A DNA stretch of 64,000 bases from Tridacna crocea (lineage: Eukaryota > Mollusca > Bivalvia > Cardiida > Cardiidae): NCBI GenBank assembly GCA_943736015.1, contig OX031057.1:38650501-38714500 (forward strand), written 5' to 3'. Numbering within the stretch: the stretch's first letter is position 1; each line of letters opens with the position of its first letter. The notes below the pieces were generated by a model. That model was not told the origin of the DNA and made no database searches. It saw nothing but the letters and a program-made list of their open reading frames with translations. Made by a program: the position numbers and the translations under genes. Shown piece by piece: positions 6,861 through 20,333 of the stretch.

Positions 6861-9665
6861 ATGGATTAATTTTGTTTTATTTGTCACTGCTACACTGCAT
6901 TGATTCTCTTTCTACTTGTAATTACAACAATGGATTTAAAAATTTATAACCAAGTCAATGCTAAAATGGATTGACTCATTTCTGTTCTTGTCATTGCATC
7001 AATAGATATCCTATCCTGATCAAGTAATATCACTTCTAGATATATCAATTCCATACCTAGTGATTGTAACAATGAATTTACCAATCTCTTACTCAGTCAC
7101 TGCAAAACTAGATTGACTTGTTAAAATCATTGCAATAGTGAAGTAACTTGTCTCAGAAGGTCATTGCAACTCTGCATTTTTTGCTTTGTTAGTCATTGCA
7201 GTCCTGGAGAGTTATAATTGGTCATTGCAACATTCAACTGATGAATGTTGCTTCTAGTCATTGGCACTGAGATTGACAAATCTTTGTGTAGTCATTGCAA
7301 GCCTGGACTGACTTCTCTTTTACCTAGTCATTGCAACAATGGATTGAGAAACACTTTATCATTGCTGCGCTGGATTGATTATTTTTCTACCAGTGATTAC
7401 AAAAAATGGACTTAGAAATCTATAACCTAGTCATTGCAACAATTGATTGTCATTGCATCAATAGATATCCTAACCTGACCAAGTAATACCAGTTTTAGAC
7501 TTATAAAGTCCATATCTAGTGATTGTAAGACTGAATTTACCAATCTGTTACTCAGCCGGTGAAAAACTGGATTATTCGTTAAGTCATCATAACAGTGAAT
7601 TGACTTCTCTCTGATGGTCATTGCAACACTGTATTTTTGCTTTGTTCATCATTGCAATTCTGGACAGTGATAACTAGTCATTGCAACATTGAACTGGTGA
7701 ATGTTTCGCCTAGCCTTTGGTAATTCGATTTACAAATCTTTGCATAGTAGTTGCAACCCTATACCGACTTCTCTCTCACCTAGTCATTGCAACAATAGAA
7801 TGAGAAACTTTTGTATTTGCCATTGCAACACTGGATTGATTATTTCCTACTATTAATTACAACAATGGATTTAGTAATTTATAACCTAGTGATGCAACAA
7901 TTGAATGACTTATTTCTGTGCTTGTTATTGGATCAATAGATATCCTTATCTGAACAGGTAATACAAGTTCTAGACTTGTAAATTCCAAATCTAGTGATAG
8001 TAATACTGAATTTATCGATCTCTAAGTCACTGCAAAACTATATTGACTTGTTAAAATCATTGTAACAGTAAACTGACTAATCTCAGGTCATTGAAACACT
8101 ATTTTTTTGCTCTGTTAGTCATTGCAATCTTGGACAGTTGTAACTAGTGATTGCAACATTCAACTGATAAATGTCTCGCCTAGCCATTGGTACTGAGATT
8201 GACAAATCTTTGCATTGTCATTTCAGCCCTGGACCGACTTCTCTTTCACCTAGTCATTGCAACAATGGATTAACTTATTTCTGTTCTTGCCATTACATCA
8301 ATAGATATCCTAACTTGACCAAGTAATGTCACTAATCTATAGACATATAAATTCCATATCTAGTGATTGTAAGACTGAATTTACCAATCTCTTATTTAGT
8401 CACTGAAAAACTGGATAACTCATTAAAACCATTGTAACAGTGAACTGACTGCTTTCAGAAGGTCATTGCAATACTGTACTTTTTGCTTTATTTCTCATTG
8501 CAATCCTGGACTGTTATAACTAGTCATTGCAACACTGAAGTGATGAATGTCTCGTGGTACTGAGACTGAGAAATTTTTGTGTGGTAATTGCAACCCTAGA
8601 CTGACTTCTCTTTGATGTAGTCATTGCAACAAAGGATTGAGAAACTTTATAATTTGTCATTGATACGATCATTGTTCTACTAGTAATTACAATAATGGGT
8701 TTAGAAATTTATAACACAGTAATTGCAACAGTGGATTGACTTATTTCTGTGCTTGTCATTGTATCAATAGATATCTTAACCTGACCAAGTGATATCAGTT
8801 ATAGACTTATAAATTCAATATCTAGTATTTGTAATACTGAAATCAACATCTCTTACTCAGCCGTAGAACACCTTGATTACTCGTTAAATGTCTATATAAC
8901 AGTGAATTGACTTCTTTCAGAAGGTCATTGCAACACTGTATGTTTTGCTTTGTTAGTCATTGCAATCCTGGACAGTTATAAGTAGTCATTGCAACATTCA
9001 ACTGATGAATGTCTCGCCTAGCCATAGATGCTGAGATTGATAATACTTTGCATAGTCATTGCAAGCCTGGACTAACTTCTCATTGACCTAGTCATTGCAA
9101 CAATGCATTGAGAAACTTTTTGTCATAGCATCTCTGGATTGATTTTTTTTCACTACTGATTACACGATAGATTTAGAAATTGATAAACTAGTCATTGAAA
9201 CAATGGATTGACTCATTTCTATGCTTGTCATTGCATCAATAGTTATCCTAACCTGACCTAGTAATAATAGTTATAGACTTATAAATTCTAAGTCTAGTGA
9301 TTGTAATACTGAATTTAGCAATCTTTTACTTAGTCACTGCAAAATAGATGGACTGATTAAAAGTCATTATAACGGTTAACTGGCTTCTCTCAGAAGGTCA
9401 TTGCAACACAGCATTTTTTGCTACACCTAATTGTTCCAACAATGGATTGAGAATTTGTTTGTCATTGCCACACTGGATTATTTTTCTACTATTAAATACA
9501 ACAATGGATTTAGAAATTTATAACAAAGTCATTACAACAATTGATTGATTTATTTCTGTGCTTGTCATTGCATCAATAGATATTCTAACCTGACCGAGTA
9601 ATATCAATTATAGAGTTATGAATTCCATCTCTATTGATTGAAATACTGATTTTACCAATTTCTTA

Positions 9666-10154
9666 AATGCACCTATCCATGCTTTATTGAAGTTTCTTCT
9701 ACCAGTACTTTGCACTATGTCTGTTTCAAACCACTGTCTGCTTTCCCACATAAACAAGTCGAAACGCTGATTGGCAGTAAAGAAACGGGTATCCTGTCGC
9801 ACTGAATATATGTCAAAGATCTTAAAGTGAAACAGCTTTAGCTAGGGAGTCAAAGTATCAATCCGAGTCTTAAGTGCGGAATGTTGCTAACAGAGCCTGT
9901 GGATTTTTAGAGATAATGATAACAGAGAGACAGTAAAGAGAGGCAGAGAGTGTGTGAGGGAGTGAGTTTGAGAAAGCTTTGATTTTGACATTTTTACTTT
10001 ATAGTGGAAAGGTTGTATTGTGGATGAAAAAATAGTTTGTAAGGCTAATGACGGAAAAGGGAAATATCTATACCGTGATAGATTTGAATAGACACGTGTT
10101 GAAAATGTTAGAGGGAAAATATTATAACAGCCACACGCTTCTTTTCCACATAAC
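9666..10154 (-). repeat. SINE-like element copy a (unit 2)
   Basis: Counterpart of 695-1183. Has CTTTCCCACATAAAC near 9744, which removes a stop in one minus frame (9608-9802), and GAGACAGTAAAG near 9927. Both are shared with units 6 and 8. Confidence 0.55.
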
Positions 10155-10613
10155 AAATGTCAATGCACTGAATATCTATAACTATAACTCTAACAAGTGT
10201 TACCTGCACTGAAGGAAGGATCCAGTTAGTCTTAAATTATCTTTGATGTTCATTGAACAACGGTAATTTGCTTTGTCGAGATCTTCACAACGCAAATTGT
10301 CTAGTCAGCTTGAGAATTATATTATTCTATTCAGTAATTTAGATGACTTGTTCTGGACAACCACACTTATTTGTTGACATAAAGCAATAATGGAATTTAA
10401 GAAAGTAGATAAATATCAGATATCCATATTGTTAGAATAGAGATGGTGATTTAAAGGGCTGGCTGTAAGGGGAGGTGGAGGCCAGGGAAAATTAATCAGA
10501 CTGGTAAAATGTTGGTTGATAGGTAATGGTTGTAGTGTTGATACCGGATTTATTAGTAGAGATCGTTGTGTTTGTTTTCTTGGTGTTTTATGGCCTAATT
10601 GGTCAATACTGTC

Positions 10614-11126
10614 AATGCACCTACCCATGCTTTATTGAAGTTTATTTTTACCAGTACTTTACAGATTGTCTGTTTTAAACCACTGTTTGCTTTCCCTCAT
10701 TAATAAATCAAAATGCCGATTGGCAGTAAAGAAAAATGTATCTTGTCGCAATGAACATATAAAAAGGTCTTGACGAAGAGCTTTGGAACAGCTTCTGATA
10801 GGGAGTCGAACCAGCAACCCGAGAGTTTTATGCCTGGAATGTTAAGGAGCCTCTTGATTTAAGGAGATACATGTATGAAGACCGAGAGACTGTGACAGGC
10901 AGAGAGTATATTATGAGGGATTGGGTTTGAGAGAGCTTTTGATTTTGACACGTTTACCTTATAGTGAAAGGTTGTATTGTGGATAAAAAATAGTGAATTA
11001 CTAAGGCCAATGACAGAAAAGCAAAATATCTATAAAGTGCTAAGGTTTAATATTCATGTTTTAAAAATGTTTAAATGGTAAATATCGGAACTGATATAAA
11101 AGAAACTCTGTTCTTTTTCACATAAC
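10614..11126 (-). repeat. SINE-like element copy b, B box at 10802-10812 (unit 2)
   Basis: B-box match GGTTCGACTCC on the minus strand is intact. Reads GTGCTAAGG near 11037 as in units 1 and 3. Confidence 0.6.
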
Positions 11127-11363
11127 CATCGTTGAAACAAGGAACAGCAATGAGAGACCAGAATCGCAGTTAATTTCATCAAATATGGGAAAATAATCTT
11201 CCATGTTAGCACTGGCGATCCCCTCTCTCTCTAGACTTGTAGATAAGCGACTGAGCTAATAGATTAGTCTTTTACGATTGATTGATTGAGTGGTTAGTTG
11301 ACTGTATGTGTTTAACAGCGTTTTCAACAATATTTGAGTTATATTAGGGCGGCCTGTACATAT

Positions 11364-11587
11364 ACCCATGTTTTCCTGGAGTTCAGTAACCAGTACTTCA
11401 CACAATATTCTTCCCAAGCCACTAACTGTTTTTTCAACTCCACATAACTCTTGTCAGGTCCGCTTTTCAGATGTTGGAGAAGAAGTAATCCTGTCGCAAT
11501 GTGTATTATCAAATCCCAGAAAAGCATGGCTGAGCCGAGGATCTAAACCAGCTAACCCGTGTCTAAAGTTGTGTTCGCTACGGACCC
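11364..11587 (-). repeat. SINE-like element copy c (unit 2)
   Basis: Same as unit 1 copy c, including CCAGTACTTC and TCAGGTCCGC. Confidence 0.5.
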
Positions 11588-11781
11588 GATTGCTATTCAA
11601 ATATCTGTCGAGTTTAACGTCAATAGAGTGTTGATTGGAAATGCTGTGATAGTTCTTACGATTAATAAAAGATAGGGAACCGATTTCAATCGCAAAATAC
11701 CTATGTCTTCAAAACGTTTGAAATACTTTCAGTCCAAGATAGTAGGTGTTTGGTCAGTGCCATAATTCATATTTTCGTTTA

Positions 11782-13011
11782 CCTAGCTGTCAGTAAGTAC
11801 CATCAATCCGATGTACCCCTAGCCCCTGAGAGGAGTCAACAAACGCTTGAGATTTAGCCAAGTCCTTTTTCCTTCAGCTGATTGTCCTGAGCTCTCAGTC
11901 CATGACACCAGCCATTCCCCCCTGGTTAATAAACCACATGTTTTCCTCTCTACATAAGATGCTACCTTGATTGGTCAAGTGTAAGTGGATGCCCAGATTC
12001 TGGAATTTACCTTAACTGAATGTCGTTAGCTCTTACCCTCAGTCTGTTCGATGAAGCTTAGCCCATGAGATGTACCTCCTATCCGAGAAAGGTTTCTTCG
12101 TTTCTTTTGATTAATATGTATGCCTTTAAAATGGAACCCTTTCAGGCACTGAAACTGTATCTACATGAATGTGATCGACCGGCATTCCTGAGCATGTATT
12201 CCCAGTCCGTGCTGTCATATATCCGTAGTCTTTAACTCGCACTTCAAACCATCGCACCGAGTTCTTGAGATTGTATCATCTGTTCGTGGAATGTTCCCTC
12301 AGTGTTTTTCATTTCCTCTTAGACTTGAAACTCGTGCCTATAGTCCATTTGATGTTCCCCAGGCACTACACCACTGAACTGACTCGAATGCTTGCATTTG
12401 CCCTGTTTGCTGATAGCCTCGGCCCCTGAGAAACGTATCCTAAATCTGTGAGATGTACCCTTAGCGAGTAACTGTGCCCTGAGACCCGACAACTGTATGG
12501 TAAGGCTGTACCACATGTCCGTCTGATGTACTCAAGGTTTGTAAGACGTGCACTTTGTCCATAGGTTATTCTCACATAACATGTCACGTATTGTAAGGTA
12601 TTGAGATCCTTCTATAGTCATTGAGATGTATTCTCGGGCCATGAAACCGTGATTTTACTTCCAGCCTGTCATCTTTCACCATAACTTGTGGGATGTTCCC
12701 ATTTTCCTTTCTCCACACTCTTAGACTTTGACTTTGCAGAAACCCTAAAACTGTGTCTGTCCTTATGTCAACCTTACGTCATGTGCCTCTATCCAAGATC
12801 AAAATTTTCTCCAAGTTCAAATGATGTAACCTCTCTATTTTACATCTGTGCCTAAACTTTGGATTTACCTTCAGCCGATTAGCTTGTGCATTAGGTCTGT
12901 GCAATCTTTCCCCAATTTGTGAACTGTTTCTGCAATCCTAGGGCTCTTGGCCTCAGTCTATGGAATTGAGATATTAGTCGATGTGGGATGCCATTGAAAC
13001 CCTTGTGCTAT
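11782..13011. repeat. Degenerate array of about 20 bp motifs (unit 2)
   Basis: Matches 2811-4040, with GCCTCGGCCCC and TTCCAGCC states (units 1-3 type). Confidence 0.55.
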
Positions 13012-13089
13012 TTCCTTACTGTCGTTTTCCAACGTTTAAAAGGTGCCCTTTCTATTCTTTGACAATAAGTTTAATCCCAAAACCGTTTG

Positions 13090-13402
13090 TCCCCTCTCTC
13101 TTTTACTCTTATCGCTCTTGCTCTCTTCCTTACTTTGACATTGTATGTCGTTCTGGCTATCCCTCTTTCTGGGCTGTCTCTTTCTCTCTTCTCTTCCATC
13201 CTTCTATATCTCAGTCATTCTCTTACTCTTTCCTTTCGCTATCTCTCACTATCTCTATTTCTAATGTTTTCTTTTTCTCTGCCTGTTTCTCTATTTCTGT
13301 CTAACTCATTTCTTCTGTTCTCCAGACTCCATTTTTCTTTCAATCTCAATCCCTCCCTCCTTCCTCTCTACACCTGTCTCTCTACTTTTGCCTGTCTCTC
13401 TG

Positions 13403-13444
<42 letters not shown>

Positions 13445-13699
13445 TATCTGTCTGCATCTGCCTCTCTGTGGCTCAATCTTCGTCTCTCTGCCTCTCTCTG
13501 GCTCTGTATCTCTGCCTATCTTATGCTCTATTTCAATTCCTCTTTTAGGCTCTATCTGTCAGACTCTCTTTTTCTCTATCCTGTTCTCTTTCTCTTTCGC
13601 TCTGTTCTCTTTCTCTTTCGCTCTCATTCTCTCTCTGTGTCTCTCACTCATTCTCTCTGTCTCTGTCTGTCTGTCTCTCTCTCTCTCCCTCACTCTCTC
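13090..13699 (+). repeat. Polypyrimidine tract with (CT)19 core (unit 2)
   Basis: Longest core of the seven: 13404-13441 is uninterrupted CT, because the usual CTTCT start is CCTCT here. It is followed by TTGTATC. The changed phase shortens the Ser/Leu-rich frames compared with other units, confirming that they are not under coding constraint. Confidence 0.9.
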
Positions 13700-13822
13700 A
13701 TTAACCACATATCATAGCTTACCTCTTCTTATAAGTTTTTTCAAGTTCACAGATCGCAGTTTTCTCCTTTACCCCACAAACTGCATTCTCCATTTCAGAT
13801 TTATCCTCCTTCAGTCCTTTTT

Positions 13823-16800
13823 ACCCTCTGCCTCTTGCAACACTTGGTATACTAAATTCTTACAAAATTGTTTCTACACTTGATCTACTTAACTGTGAGA
13901 GTATCATTGAGACACTTGATTTCTCATCTTAAACTTCGTTCGGATCACTGGATTTTCTTTATCACCTGGGAAATGTAACAACGTAGTGATAATTAATTTA
14001 TTAGGTCTTCGGAACAGTGAATTGACTTTTTTTCTCGCCGGGTAATTTGAACACTGTATTAATAATATTCTTACCAAGTCATTGCAACCAGGAACCAACC
14101 TTTTATGTAATCATTGCAACAATGGATTGAGAAGTCATTGTAACAGTGAATTAATTCATCTGTCACAGAGTCATTGCAACAATGGACTATTTCTTTTGTC
14201 ATTACTACACTGGACTGATTATTTTTCTGCTAGTAATTACAACAATGGGTTTAGAAATTTATAACCTAGTCATTGCAACATTGGATTGACTTATTTCTGT
14301 CCTTATCATTGCATCAATAGTTATCCTAACCTGACCAAGTAATATCAGTTATTGACTTATAAATTCCATATGTAGTGATTGTAATAGTGAATTTACCAAA
14401 CTCTTACTTAGCTCCTGAAAGACTGGATTACTTGTTAAAAGTCATTATATGAGTGAATTGACATCGCTCTGAAGGTCATTGCAAGACTATTTTTTGCTTT
14501 GTTAGTTGTTGCAAATTTTGGACAGTTATAACTAGTTGTTCTAACATTCAACCGATGAATGTCTTGCCTAGCCATTAGTACTGAGATTGACCAATCTTTG
14601 CATAATCATTGTAACCTTAAACTGACTTCTCTTTAACCTAGTCATTGTAACAATGGACTGAGAAACTTTTTAATTTGTCATTGCTACACTGGATTGATTT
14701 TTTTTCTACTAGTAATGACTGTAATGGATTTAGAAATTGATAACCTAGTCATTGCAACAATGGATTGACTTATTTCTGTGCTTGTCATTGAATCGGTAGA
14801 TATCCTTACTTGACTAAGTTATATCAGTAACAAACTTTTAAATTCCATGTCTAGTGATTGTAATACTGAGTTGACCAATCTCTTCATTAGTCACTGCAAA
14901 ACCAGATTGACACTGGTTAACCCATTACTACACAATCCCTACTTTTGAGGCCCCTGAGAAAGAAGGGTTTCGAAAACATTGTGGGAAAAAGAGAAAATGC
15001 TGGTAACCAGCATTTCCTCCTTTTCCCACAACGTTTTCTATCCTTCACAAAACAAATTTCAAATTTTCAGTCACTTTTATTGTGTCATCTGCAAATGTTT
15101 TTGATTTGGACAAACCTAAAATTTTGTCATTTGGTAATGAGATAAAATCATTGTAACAGTGAATTGACTTCTCTCAGAAGGTCATTGCAACAGTGTATGT
15201 TTTGCTTTGTTAGTCATTGCAATCCTGGACAGTTATAGTCATTGTAATATTCACCTGATGAATGTCTCGCCTAGCCATTGGTACTGAGATTGACAAATCT
15301 TTTGCATAGTCATTGCAACCCTGACCCGACTTCTCTTTCACTTAGTCATTGCAAGAATTGCTTGAGATTTTTTTTTTTATCATAAATGGATATATTGATG
15401 TCACCTTGTCATTGCTACAATGGATTGATAATTCTATTACTTTGTCATTGGAACAATTGATTGACTATCCTCTCGCCTAGACTTTGTAACACTGGATTAT
15501 ACTAAATTCTTATAAAATTGCTTCGACAGTTGATCTAAACTGTGATAGTGATTCAGACACTGGATTTCTCATCTTAATCTTGGAGTTCGGATCAATGGAT
15601 CTTTTCTATCACCTTGGTAAATGTAACAATGGAGTGATAATTAATTTATAAAGATTTTGCAACAGTGAATTGACCTTTTTTTCTCACCAGATAATTGGAA
15701 CACTGCATTAATAATATTCTTACCAAGTCCATGCAACCCTGAACTAACAGTTTACGTATGCATTGCAACAATGGTTTGAAAAATCATTGTAACTTAAACA
15801 GTGAATTATTTTATCTGTAACAAAGTCATTGCAACAATGGATTAATTTTGTTTTATTTGTCACTGCTACACTGCATTGATTCTCTTTCTACTTGTAATTA
15901 CAACAATGGATTTAAAAATTTATAACCAAGTCAATGCTAAAATGGATTGACTCATTTCTGTTCTTGTCATTGCATCAATAGATATCCTATCCTGATCAAG
16001 TAATATCACTTCTAGATATATCAATTCCATACCTAGTGATTGTAACAATGAATTTACCAATCTCTTACTCAGTCACTGCAAAACTAGATTGACTTGTTAA
16101 AATCATTGCAATAGTGAAGTAACTTGTCTCAGAAGGTCATTGCAACTCTGCATTTTTTGCTTTGTTAGTCATTGCAGTCCTGGAGAGTTATAATTGGTCA
16201 TTGCAACATTCAACTGATGAATGTTGCTTCTAGTCATTGGCACTGAGATTGACAAATCTTTGTGTAGTCATTGCAAGCCTGGACTGACTTCTCTTTTACC
16301 TAGTCATTGCAACAATGGATTGAGAAACACTTTATCATTGCTGCGCTGGATTGATTATTTTTCTACCAGTGATTACAAAAAATGGACTTAGAAATCTATA
16401 ACCTAGTCATTGCAACAATTGATTGTCATTGCATCAATAGATATCCTAACCTGACCAAGTAATACCAGTTTTAGACTTATAAAGTCCATATCTAGTGATT
16501 GTAAGACTGAATTTACCAATCTGTTACTCAGCCGGTGAAAAACTGGATTATTCGTTAAGTCATCATAACAGTGAATTGACTTCTCTCTGATGGTCATTGC
16601 AACACTGTATTTTTGCTTTGTTCATCATTGCAATTCTGGACAGTGATAACTAGTCATTGCAACATTGAACTGGTGAATGTTTCGCCTAGCCTTTGGTAAT
16701 TCGATTTACAAATCTTTGCATAGTAGTTGCAACCCTATACCGACTTCTCTCTCACCTAGTCATTGCAACAATAGAATGAGAAACTTTTGTATTTGCCATT

Positions 16801-18641
16801 GCAACACTGGATTGATTATTTCCTACTATTAATTACAACAATGGATTTAGTAATTTATAACCTAGTGATGCAACAATTGAATGACTTATTTCTGTGCTTG
16901 TTATTGGATCAATAGATATCCTTATCTGACCAGGTAATACAAGTTCTAGACTTGTAAATTCCAAATCTAGTGATAGTAATACTGAATTTATCGATCTCTA
17001 AGTCACTGCAAAACTAGATTGACTTGTTAAAATCATTGTAACAGTAAACTGACTAATCTCAGGTCATTGAAACACTATTTTTTTGCTCTGTTAGTCATTG
17101 CAATCTTGGACAGTTGTAACTAGTGATTGCAACATTCAACTGATAAATGTCTCGCCTAGCCATTGGTACTGAGATTGACAAATCTTTGCATTGTCATTTC
17201 AGCCCTGGACCGACTTCTCTTTCACCTCGTCATTGCAACAATGGATTAACTTATTTCTGTTCTTGCCATTGCATCAATAGATATCCTAACTTGACCAAGT
17301 AATGTCACTTATCTATAGACATATAAATTCCATATCTAGTGATTGTAAGACTGAATTTACCAATCTCTTATTTAGTCACTGAAAAACTGGATAACTCATT
17401 AAAACCATTGTAACAGTGAACTGACTGCTTTCAGAAGGTCATTGCAACACTGTACTTTTTGCTTTATTTCTCATTGCAATCCTGGACTGTTATAACTAGT
17501 CATTGCAACACTGAAGTGATGAATGTCTCGTGGTACTGAGACTGAGAAATTTTTGTGTGGTAATTGCAACCCTAGACTGACTTCTCTTTGATGTAGTCAT
17601 TGCAACAAAGGATTGAGAAACTTTATAATTTGTCATTGATACGATCATTTTTCTACTAGTAATTACAATAATGGGTTTAGAAATTTATAACACAGTAATT
17701 GCAACAGTGGATTGACTTATTTCTGTGCTTGTCATTGTATCAATAGATATCTTAACCTGACCAAGTGATATCAGTTATAGACTTATAAATTCAATATCTA
17801 GTATTTGTAATACTGAAATCAACATCTCTTACTCAGCCGTAGAACACCTTGATTACTCGTTAAATGTCTATATAACAGTGAATTGACTTCTTTCAGAAGG
17901 TCATTGCAACACTGTATGTTTTGCTTTGTTAGTCATTGCAATCCTGGACAGTTATAAGTAGTCATTGCAACATTCAACTGATGAATGTCTCGCCTAGCCA
18001 TAGATGCTGAGATTGATAATACTTTGCATAGTCATTGCAAGCCTGGACTAACTTCTCATTGACCTAGTCATTGCAACAATGCATTGTGAAACTTTTTGTC
18101 ATAGCATCTCTGGATTGATTTTTTTTCACTACTGATTACACGATAGATTTAGAAATTGATAAACTAGTCATTGAAACAATGGATTGACTCATTTCTATGC
18201 TTGTCATTGCATCAATAGTTATCCTAACCTGACCTAGTAATAATAGTTATAGACTTATAAATTCTAAGTCTAGTGATTGTAATACTGAATTTAGCAATCT
18301 TTTACTTAGTCACTGCAAAATAGATGGACTGATTAAAAGTCATTATAACGGTTAACTGGCTTCTCTCAGAAGGTCATTGCAACACAGCATTTTTTGCTAC
18401 ACCTAATTGTTCCAACAATGGATTGAGAATTTGTTTGTCATTGCCACACTGGATTATTTTTCTACTATTAAATACAACAATGGATTTAGAAATTTATAAC
18501 AAAGTCATTACAACAATTGATTGATTTATTTCTGTGCTTGTCATTGCATCAATAGATATTCTAACCTGACCGAGTAATATCAATTATAGAGTTATGAATT
18601 CCATCTCTATTGATTGAAATACTGATTTTACCAATTTCTTA
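13823..18641. repeat. Main minisatellite block (units 2/3)
   Basis: Same order of higher-order repeats as the block at 4848-9665. Block-specific states include ATTCTATTACTTT near 15435 (ATGAC elsewhere), a lengthened T run near 15370, CACCTCGTCATTG near 17224 and ATCATTTTTCTAC near 17645. No gene. Confidence 0.92.
14921..15141. mobile_element. piggyBac-like MITE (unit 2)
   Basis: Same insertion site and ends as 5946-6166. The hairpin lies at 14972-15038 and still has C at the base (TTTCGAAAAC), as in unit 1. The insertion therefore predates amplification of the macrosatellite unit. Confidence 0.75.
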
Positions 18642-19130
18642 AATGCACCTATCCATGCTTTATTGAAGTTTCTTCTACCAGTACTTTGCACTATGTCTGT
18701 TTCAAACCACTGTCTGCTTTCTCACATAAACAAGTCGAAACGCTGATTGGCAGTAAAGAAACGGGTATCCTGTCGCACTGAATATATGTCAAAGATCTTA
18801 AAGTGAAACAGCTTTAGCTAGGGAGTCAAAGTATCAATCCGAGTCTTAAGTGCGGAATGTTGCTAACAGAGCCTGTGGATTTTTAGAGATAATGATAACA
18901 GAGAGACAGTAAAGAGAGGCAGAGAGTGTGTGAGGGAGTGAGTTTGAGAAAGCTTTGATTTTGACATTTTTACTTTATAGTGGAAAGGTTGTATTGTGGA
19001 TGAAAAAATAGTTTGTAAGGCTAATGACGGAAAAGGGAAATATCTATACCGTGATAGATTTGAATAGACACGTGTTGAAAATGTTAGAGGGAAAATATTA
19101 TAACAGCCACACGCTTCTTTTCCACATAAC
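18642..19130 (-). repeat. SINE-like element copy a (unit 3)
   Basis: Mixed state: GAGACAGTAAAG like units 2, 6 and 8, but CTTTCTCACATAAAC like units 1, 4, 5 and 7. Confidence 0.55.
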
Positions 19131-19583
19131 AAATGTCAATGCACTGAATATCTATAACTCTAACAAGTGTTACCTGCACTGAAGGAAGGATCCAGTTAGT
19201 CTTAAATTATCTTTGATGTTCATTGAACAACGGTAATTTGCTTTGTCGAGATCTTCACAACGCAAATTGTCTAGTCAGCTTGAGAATTATATTATTCTAT
19301 TCAGTAATTTAGATGACTTGTTCTGGACAACCACACTTATTTGTTGACATAAAGCAATAATGGAATTTAAGAAAGTAGATAAATATCAGATATCCATATT
19401 GTTAGAATAGAGATGGTGATTTAAAGGGCTGGCTGTAAGGGGAGGTGGAGGCCAGGGAAAATTAATCAGACTGGTAAAATGTTGGTTGATAGGTAATGGT
19501 TGTAGTGTTGATACCGGATTTATTAGTAGAGATCGTTGTGTTTGTTTTCTTGGTGTTTTATGGCCTAATTGGTCAATACTGTC

Positions 19584-20096
19584 AATGCACCTACCCATGC
19601 TTTATTGAAGTTTATTTTTACCAGTACTTTACAGATTGTCTGTTTTAAACCACTGTTTGCTTTCCCTCATTAATAAATCAAAATGCCGATTGGCAGTAAA
19701 GAAAAATGTATCTTGTCGCAATGAACATATAAAAAGGTCTTGACGAAGAGCTTTGGAACAGCTTCTGATAGGGAGTCGAACCAGCAACCCGAGAGTTTTA
19801 TGCCTGGAATGTTAAGGAGCCTCTTGATTTAAGGAGATACATGTATGAAGACCGAGAGACTGTGACAGGCAGAGAGTATATTATGAGGGATTGGGTTTGA
19901 GAGAGCTTTTGATTTTGACACGTTTACCTTATAGTGAAAGGTTGTATTGTGGATAAAAAATAGTGAATTACTAAGGCCAATGACAGAAAAGCAAAATATC
20001 TATAAAGTGCTAAGGTTTAATATTCATGTTTTAAAAATGTTTAAATGGTAAATATCGGAACTGATATAAAAGAAACTCTGTTCTTTTTCACATAAC
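19584..20096 (-). repeat. SINE-like element copy b, B box at 19772-19782 (unit 3)
   Basis: B box intact. The 6 bp loss that makes this unit shorter lies just before it, in the spacer near 19150. Confidence 0.6.
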
Positions 20097-20333
20097 CATC
20101 GTTGAAACAAGGAACAGCAATGAGAGACCAGAATCGCAGTTAATTTCATCAAATATGGGAAAATAATCTTCCATGTTAGCACTGGCGATCCCCTCTCTCT
20201 CTAGACTTGTAGATAAGCGACTGAGCTAATAGATTAGTCTTTTACGATTGATTGATTGAGTGGTTAGTTGACTGTATGTGTTTAACAGCGTTTTCAACAA
20301 TATTTGAGTTATATTAGGGCGGCCTGTACATGT

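Larger units (their letters stand above)
1..8971. repeat. Macrosatellite unit 1 (8971 bp)
   Basis: This is the first full copy of the tandem unit, and the coordinates used to describe all copies come from it. The phase is arbitrary because the window opens inside the array; the unit start is defined by the word ACAGTTATAAGTAGTCATTG. Order: minisatellite 1-694, SINE-like elements 695-1183, 1643-2155 and 2393-2616, degenerate short-motif array 2811-4040, polypyrimidine tract 4119-4724, minisatellite 4848-8971 with a MITE at 5946-6166. Variants seen only here include GTCATTGTAAC near 6850 (GTCATTGCAAC elsewhere) and TCTGAACAGG near 7950 (TCTGACCAGG elsewhere). No gene is recognised. Confidence 0.97.
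4848..9665. repeat. Main minisatellite block with higher-order repeats (units 1/2)
   Basis: Continuous array of diverged 30-40 bp monomers; frequent words are GTCATTGCAAC, CAACAATGGATTGA, GAAATTTATAACCTAG and CATCAATAGATATCC. Monomers repeat in a fixed order, giving higher-order repeats that begin at an ACAGTTATAA-like word at 5547, 6254, 7208, 7664, 8134, 8510 and 8972. Spacings are 707, 954, 456, 470, 376 and 462. The basic length is about 460. The 707 copy carries a MITE (482 without it), the 954 copy carries an extra internal block, and the 376 copy lacks one stretch. Open frames here, such as the 64-residue minus frame at 7427-7621, are not credible genes. Confidence 0.93.
8972..17947. 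repeat. Macrosatellite unit 2 (8976 bp)
   Basis: It follows unit 1 with no spacer. It has the longest CT core, (CT)19, followed by TTTGTATC instead of CTGTATC, which accounts for most of its extra length. It shares left-half variants with units 1 and 3 (for example CCAGTACTTC near 11390) but near its right end shares CACCTCGTCATTG and ATCATTTTTCTAC with units 3 and 4. Confidence 0.97.

Noticed and set aside
4848-8971. CRISPR-like pattern of short repeats and spacers
   Set aside because: Both cores and linkers are diverged copies of each other, there is a higher-order order to them, and no leader or cas gene is present. This is a eukaryotic-type minisatellite.
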